DNA of 10,056 nt, taken from Candidatus Zhuqueibacterota bacterium 4484_87 (lineage in GTDB: Bacteria > Zhuqueibacterota > Zhuqueibacteria > Thermofontimicrobiales > Thermofontimicrobiaceae). Position numbers and translations under genes: made by a program. The notes under the pieces are model-generated. The model had not been told where the DNA came from. It searched no databases and was given only the letters and a program-made list of their open reading frames with translations. This document shows positions 1 to 6,197 of this stretch, piece by piece. The number at the start of each line of letters is the position of its first letter. The first letter of the stretch is position 1. The stretch covers positions 1-10,056 of the forward strand of contig NATN01000091.1 of NCBI GenBank assembly GCA_002085355.1, written 5' to 3'.

Positions 1-780
1 AGTCCAGGTGTCGCCCCCGTCAACAGATTTATAAATACCACTTTCTTTCCCGCTCTCCACAAAATTCCAGGCTTTTCGGTTTTTCTCCCAGGCAGCTGCG
101 TAAATTATATTGGGATTTTGGGGCGAAATGATCAGATCGACAAATCCGGTACGCGGACTCACGAAAAGAATTTTTTCCCAGGTTTTCCCGCCATCCGTAG
201 TGCGATAAACTCCGCGTTCGTCATTCTCGGTGTAAAGATGCCCCAGCGCTGCAACATAGACAATGTCCGAATTTTCCGGGTGAATCACAATCCTGCCAGT
301 GTGGTGAATATCTGCCAATCCCATGAATTGCCATGATTTGCCGCCGTTCATTGTTTTGTAAATTCCTGTGCCGGAATATGAACTGCGGCTGGAATTCTTC
401 TCGCCCGTACCAACCCAGATTATTTGAGGATCCCGTGGATCAACGGCAATGTCGCCGATACTGATGGCGTTTTGATTGTCGAATATTGGCTCGAACCCCT
501 GACCGTTGCTGCTGGTGCGCCAGAGTCCGCCAGTGGCATAAGCAACAAAAAAGGTATAGGGTTCTGTCGGATGCGGCTCAATGTCAACGACTCTACCGCT
601 CATCACGACAGGCCCCACGCTACGGAATGACAGATCGCGAAACAAAGATTTTTCATATAAAGCCATTCTCTGTTGATGTGCTGCGATTCGCTCCGCAGGA
701 GTAGAAGGCGAATTTTGCGCAGACAAAGATAAATGAAAAATCAGAAAAAACGAGAGCAAAAAACAAAACACTTTTTTCAT
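1..780 (-). CDS. Secreted BNR/sortilin-type beta-propeller protein, N-terminal part (partial)
   Basis: An open frame of 260 codons runs without a stop from the ATG at 780 off the left edge, so the C-terminus is missing. The start has a good site (GGAG, 6 nt before ATG). The N-terminus is a classical signal peptide (MKK, then a Phe/Leu-rich core, probable cleavage near LSLSA/QN). A short Pro/Arg/Gln linker follows, and then the beta-propeller opens at SVGPVVMSGRV. Asp-box (BNR) repeats are visible as YKTMNGGKSW, YRTTDGGKTW and YKSVDGGDTW. It aligns end to end with the first ~260 residues of the 1081-residue protein at 1160-4405, so the two are paralogs. The family (Sortilin_N/VPS10-like, 'glycosyl hydrolase BNR repeat') is exported. 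No catalytic activity can be assigned from Asp-boxes, which are structural. Its ATG overlaps the stop of the small upstream gene, which suggests translational coupling. Confidence 0.9.
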   Translation of the reverse strand, partial: MKKVFCFLLSFFLIFHLSLSAQNSPSTPAERIAAHQQRMALYEKSLFRDLSFRSVGPVVMSGRVVDIEPHPTEPYTFFVAYATGGLWRTSSNGQGFEPIFDNQNAISIGDIAVDPRDPQIIWVGTGEKNSSRSSYSGTGIYKTMNGGKSWQFMGLADIHHTGRIVIHPENSDIVYVAALGHLYTENDERGVYRTTDGGKTWEKILFVSPRTGFVDLIISPQNPNIIYAAAWEKNRKAWNFVESGKESGIYKSVDGGDTWT

Positions 781-1016
781 CTGTAACTCCATTTTACTTT
801 TACAATTTCAAAATACCCGTTTTCGTCGGTAGTGGTCTCAATCTGATATTTTTCATTGTTAATATTGACATCGCTGATGGGGAGGTGGGTAATTTCGTCC
901 CTCTCAAATCCGATGATTTGAGTTTTGCCAATGGGAAACACGAGTGATGCAATTGCGAAATTGAAAAAAAAGCTGAACAAAAAAAATAATCGCGAGCCAG
1001 AAATAAAACCGTTCAT
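777..1016 (-). CDS. Small exported protein with truncated carboxypeptidase-regulatory-like domain
   Basis: This is a 79-residue frame starting at the ATG at 1016, with a GGAG about 9 nt upstream. A GTG at 1049 would add 11 residues but has no better site. Residues ~9-27 form a Phe-rich hydrophobic stretch (LFFLFSFFFNFAIASL), either a signal peptide or a membrane anchor. The rest resembles the start of a carboxypeptidase-regulatory-like (CarboxypepD_reg) beta-sandwich: IIGFERDEITHLPISDV, then TTTDENGYFEI. The family normally has another 20-30 residues with the last strands; here the frame stops right after KVKWSYR, so the domain looks truncated. The TGA overlaps the ATG of the downstream propeller gene (ATGA), typical of coupled genes. 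It could be a real small partner of that protein or the remnant of a longer surface protein. The domain call rests on motif resemblance only. Confidence 0.6.
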   Translation of the reverse strand: MNGFISGSRLFFLFSFFFNFAIASLVFPIGKTQIIGFERDEITHLPISDVNINNEKYQIETTTDENGYFEIVKVKWSYR

Positions 1017-1049
1017 TTTTGAATTCTCCGAAGAACTTGTTGCAATCAC

Positions 1050-1077
1050 AATGTACAGGAAAGGTAAATTGAATCAA
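1050..1077 (-). promoter_or_regulatory. Candidate sigma-70-like promoter for the 777-1016 / 1-780 pair
   Basis: On the minus strand TTGATT (1077-1072) is separated by 16 nt from TACATT (1055-1050). This would place a transcription start near 1043, about 27 nt before the ATG at 1016. It suggests that the small gene and second propeller can be transcribed apart from the upstream propeller gene. It is a sequence match only. Confidence 0.45.
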
Positions 1078-1081
1078 TTTA
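1065..1081. repeat. Perfect inverted repeat overlapping a -35 box (candidate operator)
   Basis: TAAATTGA-A-TCAATTTA is an 8+8 bp perfect inverted repeat around one central base. GGT and ACC flank it and extend the symmetry after one unpaired A. It covers the candidate -35 hexamer TTGATT of the downstream minus-strand promoter, where a dimeric repressor would typically sit. AT-rich palindromes also arise by chance, and no regulator gene lies nearby. Confidence 0.4.
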
Positions 1082-1114
1082 ACCAGAGAGAGGAGTCGGA
1101 AAAAATTAAAGGAG

Positions 1115-1156
1115 ATGCAATTTGCATTGCGCAGATTGCACCCCCTTGCGTTGCAT
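1115..1156. repeat. Cluster of TGCAA/TTGCA repeats with dyad symmetry after the large propeller gene
   Basis: ATGCAA occurs at 1115-1120 with its complement TTGCAT at both 1122-1127 and 1151-1156. Further GCAA/TTGC copies lie between (for example CGCA/TGCG). The region can fold as a small local hairpin (ATGCA-AAT-TGCAT on the minus strand) or as a larger imperfect stem. It begins 3 nt past the stop of the 1081-codon gene and is followed on the minus strand by a T-rich stretch, so a weak terminator or mRNA 3'-end stabiliser is possible. Confidence 0.3.
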
Positions 1157-1159
1157 TTG

Positions 1160-4100
1160 TTAATTTCCCGCTTTTATTGAAAGCGGTTTAAATTCCGGAA
1201 AAAGTTTCAACCTGCCCTTGAGTACTTTATTTTCGAAGGGGAGAATGGATTTTTCAAAAAAACTGTTGTATTTTAGCAGCGCTTGCTGCAGAGCATTTTT
1301 CGCTTGTTCCAGCCTCTTCAGTTGTGACGGAGTGGGCTTGTCAAAAGAGGAACTGAGCGATCCCTGAACCGAGCGCAGTTTGCGAAAGACGTTATCCTCT
1401 CTGACAATGCCTTGTTTTTTATTGACAGAGGTGAATAGTCCTTTGATTTTTTTTAGCTTTTTCTGCAAGTCGCGACATTCCTTGCCAAGAGACTGGAGCG
1501 TCTTATCTTCTTTGCCTGCAATTGCTTCCTGAATCACTTTCAGACTTTTTTCAGTGGCATTGATATTGTTGAGCGCAGCAGCAATAACTTCGCTTGTTTT
1601 GCCAATTTTTCTTATGAGATCGTATTTTTCTTTTCTTGCCGCCAGGTCAATTTTTACGCGCGGATCCAGAAGAACTTCGACAATGCTGGAAGCTTTTTCA
1701 TCTCCGACTTTCACGGCAACTTTGTACGTGCCGGGAATAACTTCAGGGCCTGGTGGTGTATAGCGCCGCTGACGCTGGCCAAAGCTTGGCATTTTGAACC
1801 CATCGCTGCGCAAATTCCAAAAAGTGCGATTAATGCCTTTCTTCAGCGATGTTTCAAATTTCCGCACTAATGTATTATCCTGATCATAAATTTCAATGAC
1901 AACGCCATCCTTATATTGCCCGGATCTGCGCTGATCGCTATCAACCGTTTTTTGTTTTTGTTGGTTTCCTGCGTCAGTTTTCTTCTTTGATTTTTTTGCT
2001 TCCACCTTTTTGACCAATTCCTGATTAACGTAAAATGTGATCATCGCACCGTAGCGGCGATTCTCACCTGCAAAATAGGCGTCCGCCGGAAAGTGATAGC
2101 CGGGCATGGCTTTAATTTCGTGCTGGTATGTTTTGGGAATCTCAAATAAATGAAGCTGCTTTTTTTGAATTTTTTCTGTGAATGTTTCCAACGGACGGAC
2201 ATCATCGAGTACGTAAGCTGCCCTGCCATGCGTCCCGATGATCAGGTCCAAATCGCGCGGATGTACGGCAAGGGCGCGTACTGGCGCAGTGGGTACGCCA
2301 TGTTTCCATTTCATCCAATGTACGCCATCATCAAAAGAGATGAACAAACCAAATTCTGTTCCCAGATAAAGCAGGTTTTTGTTCACCGGATCTTGCTCAA
2401 TCACATGTGCGAATCCCCACTGTTCCGGAGGCTTGGCTGCAGCGACGGGATTGTTCTTTGTCAACGATTTCCATTTTTTGCCAAAATTTTTTGTTTTGTA
2501 AATATAAGTCGTCCAGTTGGAACGGCGATGATCATCAAATACAGCGTAAGCCGTTCCCGCCTCAAATTTTGACGCTTCGATGTGCGGACACCAGGTCGTT
2601 GGCGGCAGTTTCGGGATATTTTTCGTGACATTTGTCCACGTCTTTCCGCCGTCCTGCGTTACATGCACCTGCCCGTCGTCCGTACCAACCCAGATGACGC
2701 CTCGCTGCACTGGACTGGGGGCGATGGTGATGATGGAACAGAAATTTTCGGCATTTGTCACGTCAAAAGTCAAGCCGCCGCTTTGGTTCTGCTTTTGTTT
2801 TTCCGGATCGTTGGTTGTCAAGTCGGGAGAAATGATTGTCCAACTATCTCCGCGATCCGTGCTTTTGTGCAGAAACTGGCTCCCAAAATAGACTGTCTGT
2901 GGATCGAATGGATCGAGTGCAATACCAGCGTTCCAATTGAAGCGCAATTTGATTGAATCCGGAGCAGGCGGGCGAATATCTTTGCGTTCACCAGTGATGA
3001 CATTGAAGCGGATTAAATATCCTCCTTGGGACATAGCATAGCCGCTGTTGGGATCCATCGGATCACTGATCGTAGCAAAGCCATCGCCAAAGCCGACCTC
3101 GTGCCAGTGGAAATTGCGGATGCCCATGTTCTCCCACACCTGACTGGGACCGCGCCAAGATCCGTTGTCCTGCATCCCGCCGTAAATGTTGTAAGGAATT
3201 TCCATGTCGTAGTTGATATGGTAAAACTGCGCCAAAGGCAGATTTTCCACAAACCGCCAGGTTTTGCCCCGATCATAGGAGATAGCAACGCCGCCATCGT
3301 TCCCGTCCATCATAAACTTGCTGTTTCCCGGATGAATCCATAGCGCATGATTGTCAGAATGAACGCGCGAGCGGATGCGATGGAATGATTTTCCGCCATC
3401 CTCGCTGATGAGCAGACTCGATTGCAGACTGAAAATTCTATTTTCATTTTGCGGATCAACTCGAATATCAGCATAATAAAATGGACGAGAATTGACATTG
3501 CGTTCTTGATTGACAATTCGCCAGTGACGCCCACCGTCGTCGGAGCGGCACAGAGCGCTCTTTTTTGCTTCAACAAGAGCGTAAACGATATCCGGATTAT
3601 TTTTAGCAATGGCAATGCCGATGCGGCCCAATTTCCCTTTTGGCAGACCATCTTTTTCTGTGAGTTTCTTCCAATGCTCGCCGCCGTCATAGGTGACGTA
3701 AAGGCCGCTTCCCGCGCCACCAGAGTTGAAAAACCAGGGCCAGCGTCGATGCTCCCACATAGCGGCAAATAATTTGTTGGGATTCGATGGATCTATCACT
3801 AATTCAGCGCAGCCGGTTTTATCATTAACGAAGAGAATCTTTTTCCAGCTTTTGCCGCCGTTTGTTGTCTTGTAAACACCGCGTTCCGGATTTTCGCCCC
3901 AGGTAGTTCCCATGGCAGCGGCATAGGCGATATTTTCATTCCAGGGGTGCAAAACAATGCGGTGAATGCGTTCGGTTTTTTCCAATCCCAAAAATTTCCA
4001 GCTTGCCCCGCCGTCCAAACTCTTGAAAATACCATTCCCGACGCCAGCGCTGTTGCGTGGGTTTCCCTCTCCTGTTCCAACCCAGACGATGCTCGGATTT

Positions 4101-4405
4101 TTTTGAAAAATCGCGATTGAGCCGATTGAAGAAATTGGCTGGTCATCGAAAATCGGCTCCCAGGTCAAGCCTGCGTTTGTCGATTTCCAGACTCCGCCTG
4201 TTGCAGCGCCAACGTAAATGATGTTGGGATCAGATACAACTGCATCAATGGCAGCGATCCTGCCGCTCATTCCCGCGGGCCCGATACTGCGCGCTTTCAT
4301 TTCAGAAAACAGTTCAGGATCAAATTGCGCCTGAGCAGATTGCACAATCATAAACAGCAAAAGGAAAGAAAAGAAGACGAATGGTTTGAAAGAGAATTTT
4401 TTCAT
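1160..4405 (-). CDS. Large secreted BNR/sortilin-type beta-propeller protein (1081 aa)
   Basis: I chose the ATG at 4405 because AGGAGAG lies 8 nt upstream and a signal peptide follows at once (MKK, hydrophobic core, AQA/Q cleavage near residue 26). An upstream in-frame start would add 24 residues that spoil the signal. Residues ~38-730 carry at least ten Asp-box motifs (KSLDGGASW, KTTNGGKSW, VTYDGGEHW, KSTDRGDSW, VTQDGGKTW, ISFDDGVHW and others), ending at the typical GTHGRAAYVLDD. This is the double-propeller Sortilin_N/VPS10-like architecture. A Lys-rich low-complexity linker (~810-825) follows, then a FlgD/Ig-like strand region (INRTFWNLR, IPGTYKVAVKV, ~860-910) and a charged helical tail to the end. 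Such proteins are exported and often annotated as glycosyl hydrolases, but no catalytic residues can be assigned; binding or scaffolding is equally possible. It lies 41 nt after the CoA-binding gene and is paralogous to the gene at 1-780. Confidence 0.93.
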   Translation of the reverse strand: MKKFSFKPFVFFSFLLLFMIVQSAQAQFDPELFSEMKARSIGPAGMSGRIAAIDAVVSDPNIIYVGAATGGVWKSTNAGLTWEPIFDDQPISSIGSIAIFQKNPSIVWVGTGEGNPRNSAGVGNGIFKSLDGGASWKFLGLEKTERIHRIVLHPWNENIAYAAAMGTTWGENPERGVYKTTNGGKSWKKILFVNDKTGCAELVIDPSNPNKLFAAMWEHRRWPWFFNSGGAGSGLYVTYDGGEHWKKLTEKDGLPKGKLGRIGIAIAKNNPDIVYALVEAKKSALCRSDDGGRHWRIVNQERNVNSRPFYYADIRVDPQNENRIFSLQSSLLISEDGGKSFHRIRSRVHSDNHALWIHPGNSKFMMDGNDGGVAISYDRGKTWRFVENLPLAQFYHINYDMEIPYNIYGGMQDNGSWRGPSQVWENMGIRNFHWHEVGFGDGFATISDPMDPNSGYAMSQGGYLIRFNVITGERKDIRPPAPDSIKLRFNWNAGIALDPFDPQTVYFGSQFLHKSTDRGDSWTIISPDLTTNDPEKQKQNQSGGLTFDVTNAENFCSIITIAPSPVQRGVIWVGTDDGQVHVTQDGGKTWTNVTKNIPKLPPTTWCPHIEASKFEAGTAYAVFDDHRRSNWTTYIYKTKNFGKKWKSLTKNNPVAAAKPPEQWGFAHVIEQDPVNKNLLYLGTEFGLFISFDDGVHWMKWKHGVPTAPVRALAVHPRDLDLIIGTHGRAAYVLDDVRPLETFTEKIQKKQLHLFEIPKTYQHEIKAMPGYHFPADAYFAGENRRYGAMITFYVNQELVKKVEAKKSKKKTDAGNQQKQKTVDSDQRRSGQYKDGVVIEIYDQDNTLVRKFETSLKKGINRTFWNLRSDGFKMPSFGQRQRRYTPPGPEVIPGTYKVAVKVGDEKASSIVEVLLDPRVKIDLAARKEKYDLIRKIGKTSEVIAAALNNINATEKSLKVIQEAIAGKEDKTLQSLGKECRDLQKKLKKIKGLFTSVNKKQGIVREDNVFRKLRSVQGSLSSSFDKPTPSQLKRLEQAKNALQQALLKYNSFFEKSILPFENKVLKGRLKLFPEFKPLSIKAGN

Positions 4406-4446
4406 TGTATTTCTCTCCTGAAAATGTGGTTTTATGACAAACATAA

Positions 4447-4842
4447 TTATATTGGATGGGACATGACCATGACACAAAGATCAAAAATAGCATTCATATT
4501 TTTCTCCTGGCAGAATTGAATGGCCTCTGCGGATTCGGCGCCGGGCTGCATCCAAACATGACGGATGCCTAAACTATCAACTTCCCGAACCACGTTTTCA
4601 GTTCGTCGCGGCGGGACAATGATGACAACGCCCTCAATCTTTTCCGGGATAGATTGCAGGTCTGGATAGCATGGGTCGCCCTCGATTTCTTTCGATTTCG
4701 GATTTACTGCAAAAACACGATAGCCTTTCGCACGTAAGTCCCGATAAACTATATTTCCGTATTTTCCTCGATTGCGGGAAGCACCCACAATTGCCAGGTT
4801 TCTCAATGCCAAAAATTTTTCAATCGAAGGGAATGTTGCCAT
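4447..4842 (-). CDS. CoA-binding domain protein (YccU/CoA_binding_2 family)
   Basis: This 131-residue protein matches the usual length of stand-alone CoA_binding_2 (PF13380-type) proteins. GGAGG lies 5-6 nt before the ATG at 4842. It shows a Rossmann fold: NLAIVGASRNRGKYGNIV (~residues 16-33) is the nucleotide loop, GYRVFAVNP the second strand, VVIIVPP the third, and HVWMQPGAES then the DLCVMV C-terminal strand match the family's VWxQxG...EA...DxC pattern. Members resemble the CoA-binding part of succinyl-CoA synthetase and ADP-forming acyl-CoA synthetases but lack the catalytic parts. Their cellular role is mostly unknown. The gene is first in a probable minus-strand unit with the large propeller gene 41 nt downstream; a functional link to an exported protein is not obvious. 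Confidence 0.9.
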   Translation of the reverse strand: MATFPSIEKFLALRNLAIVGASRNRGKYGNIVYRDLRAKGYRVFAVNPKSKEIEGDPCYPDLQSIPEKIEGVVIIVPPRRTENVVREVDSLGIRHVWMQPGAESAEAIQFCQEKNMNAIFDLCVMVMSHPI

Positions 4843-4915
4843 AAATTCCTCCAGGTTTTAATGAGAGATTTGTGCTGATCTACTTGAGAAGAAACAAATA
4901 AATTTTGATTTTTAA

Positions 4916-4943
4916 ATGATAAAACCGAATAAAAAATTACCAA
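4916..4943 (-). promoter_or_regulatory. Candidate promoter for the CoA-binding/propeller unit
   Basis: On the minus strand TTGGTA (4943-4938) lies 16 nt from TATCAT (4921-4916). The start would be near 4909, about 67 nt upstream of the ATG at 4842. The region is so AT-rich that chance matches are likely. Confidence 0.35.
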
Positions 4944-5017
4944 TTTTTATTGTAAATATTGCTAAAATTTTACATAATGTCAAGGAAAATTTTTTCCAAA
5001 TACAATATTTTTTAAAA

Positions 5018-5040
5018 GAATATTTTCAGTTGTAATATTC
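5018..5040. repeat. Inverted repeat GAATATT-N9-AATATTC
   Basis: A perfect 7+7 bp inverted repeat with a 9-nt spacer sits in the divergent region, between the two candidate promoters. It could be a regulator site; the AT-rich background lowers its significance. Confidence 0.3.
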
Positions 5041-5051
5041 CATTGTGCTAT

Positions 5052-5085
5052 GCGTGAGATTGATTTATTAATGAGAATCATACGC
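5052..5085. repeat. Imperfect hairpin upstream of the pfkA promoter
   Basis: GCGTGAGATT pairs with AATCATACGC across a 14-nt loop: 10 positions with one G-T wobble and one A-A mismatch. It ends 28 nt before the candidate -35 of pfkA and is more GC-rich than its surroundings, so an operator is possible. Confidence 0.3.
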
Positions 5086-5113
5086 TGAAAATGGACGGTT
5101 TCAAAAATATCTC

Positions 5114-5142
5114 TTGCAACATTACCCGAATATTTGTATCTT
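5114..5142 (+). promoter_or_regulatory. Candidate pfkA promoter
   Basis: TTGCAA (5114-5119) is separated by 17 nt from TATCTT (5137-5142), a good sigma-70 fit. The same place also reads TATCTTTG (5137-5144) with TTG 20 nt upstream, which matches the Bacteroidota consensus TTG-N19-21-TAnnTTTG. Either reading puts the start near 5149-5151, about 55 nt before the pfkA ATG. Confidence 0.55.
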
Positions 5143-5205
5143 TGCTATGTTGAAAATAAATGTTAATCAGCTTTATTGAAGAAAAATGAGAAGGATATTG
5201 GAGTA

Positions 5206-6177
5206 ATGAAGAGAATCGCAGTCATGAGCAGCGGTGGCGACGCTCCGGGGATGAATGCTTTCATTCGCAGCGTTGTTCGCTCGGCAATTAATCGCGGCCT
5301 CGAAGCCTACGGTGTCAGACGTGGATTTCAGGGCTTAATAGATAATGATATTGAACAAATGGATAAGCGGTCGGTGAGCAATATCATGCAGCGTGGCGGA
5401 ACGATATTGCAGACTGCCCGATGCGATGAATTCAAAACCAAAAAGGGACTTCGTCAGGCAATCCGCAATCTGAATTTTCACGGCATTGATGGCCTGGTTG
5501 TTCTTGGCGGTGACGGCTCCTTGACAGGCGCGCTGAGCCTGCACGAGGCAGGTTTTCCTGTCATCGGCGCTCCCGGAACTATCGATAACGACCTTGGTGG
5601 TACAGACATGGCGATTGGTGTAGATACGGCTCTGAATACGGTACTGGACGCAGTGGATAAAATCAAAGAGACAGCGTCTTCGCATCAGCGGGCTTTTATT
5701 GTTGAGGTGATGGGGAGAAATTGTGGCTACATTGCGCTAATTTCAGGAATCATCGGCGGGGCAGAAATGATCTGCATTCCGGAAAAACCATTTGAGCTAA
5801 TGGATGTAGTTCGTTTGGTTGAAAAGGCCTACGTCAGCGGAAAGACACATTGTATAATTATTATCGCTGAAGGCGCTAATCATTCGACTCACGCTATCAA
5901 AAAAACTCTGGATGCGCGCATCGAAGAGGCGGGCTTTGAAACTCGCGTGACAATTTTAGGACACATTCAACGCGGTGGCTCGCCCACGGCATTTGACAGG
6001 TTACTGGCGACGCGACTGGGCGCTGCAGCAGTGGATCATCTTATCCGCGGTGAGAGCGGAAAAATGGTCGGCCTGGTCGGGAATAAAATTACCACGACTC
6101 CGTTGCGCCAAATTATTGATTATCGTCGGGAGTTGGATATGAGCCTTTATGATTTAGCCCGCTCATTGGAATTTTGA
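5206..6177 (+). CDS. pfkA: ATP-dependent 6-phosphofructokinase
   Basis: The 323-residue protein catalyses fructose-6-phosphate + ATP to fructose-1,6-bisphosphate, the committed step of glycolysis, in the cytosol as a tetramer. It matches E. coli PfkA (320 aa) over its length. It has the ATP loop SSGGDAPGMNA (8-18), effector-site R21 and R25, GGDGS with Mg-binding D103, TIDND with catalytic D127 (residues 125-129), SSHQR, EVMGRNCGY and the sugar-phosphate motif GHIQRGGSP (H253, R256). Gly at 104 and Gly in PGTIDND mark the ATP-dependent type, not the PPi-dependent one, which has Asp and Lys there. I chose the ATG at 5206 because homology begins at once. A TTG at 5176 would add 10 residues without a ribosome site. 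The ribosome site is odd: GGAG sits only 2 nt from the ATG and AAGGA sits ~10 nt away. It is probably co-transcribed with the lipoprotein gene 20 nt downstream. Confidence 0.97.
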   Translation: MKRIAVMSSGGDAPGMNAFIRSVVRSAINRGLEAYGVRRGFQGLIDNDIEQMDKRSVSNIMQRGGTILQTARCDEFKTKKGLRQAIRNLNFHGIDGLVVLGGDGSLTGALSLHEAGFPVIGAPGTIDNDLGGTDMAIGVDTALNTVLDAVDKIKETASSHQRAFIVEVMGRNCGYIALISGIIGGAEMICIPEKPFELMDVVRLVEKAYVSGKTHCIIIIAEGANHSTHAIKKTLDARIEEAGFETRVTILGHIQRGGSPTAFDRLLATRLGAAAVDHLIRGESGKMVGLVGNKITTTPLRQIIDYRRELDMSLYDLARSLEF

Positions 6178-6197
6178 TCAATTTTGAGGGATTAAAA

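Larger units (their letters stand above)
4843..5205. other. AT-rich divergent intergenic region
   Basis: This is about 360 nt with no convincing gene between the divergent CoA-binding gene and pfkA. It is strikingly AT-rich from ~4900 to ~5045. It holds one candidate promoter in each direction, a GAATATT/AATATTC inverted repeat, an imperfect hairpin at 5052-5085 and a GGAAAA-TT-TTTTCC near-palindrome at 4984-4997. A 6-codon mini-frame (5186-5206) ends in TAATG at the pfkA start. Confidence 0.6.

Noticed and set aside
118..704. Short plus-strand frames at the left edge
   Set aside because: They are opposite the partial propeller gene, whose Asp-boxes and signal peptide support the minus strand.
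2150..2956. Several overlapping plus-strand frames of 100-140 codons
   Set aside because: They are antisense to the well-supported propeller gene and show no domain, signal peptide or start site.
4981..5040. Possible origin-like or IHF-type AT-rich site
   Set aside because: AT richness and short repeats alone, with no DnaA-box cluster seen, do not support an origin.
5206..6177. PPi-dependent phosphofructokinase
   Set aside because: The residues that set phosphoryl-donor choice are Gly-type (GGDG, PGTIDND), as in ATP-dependent enzymes.
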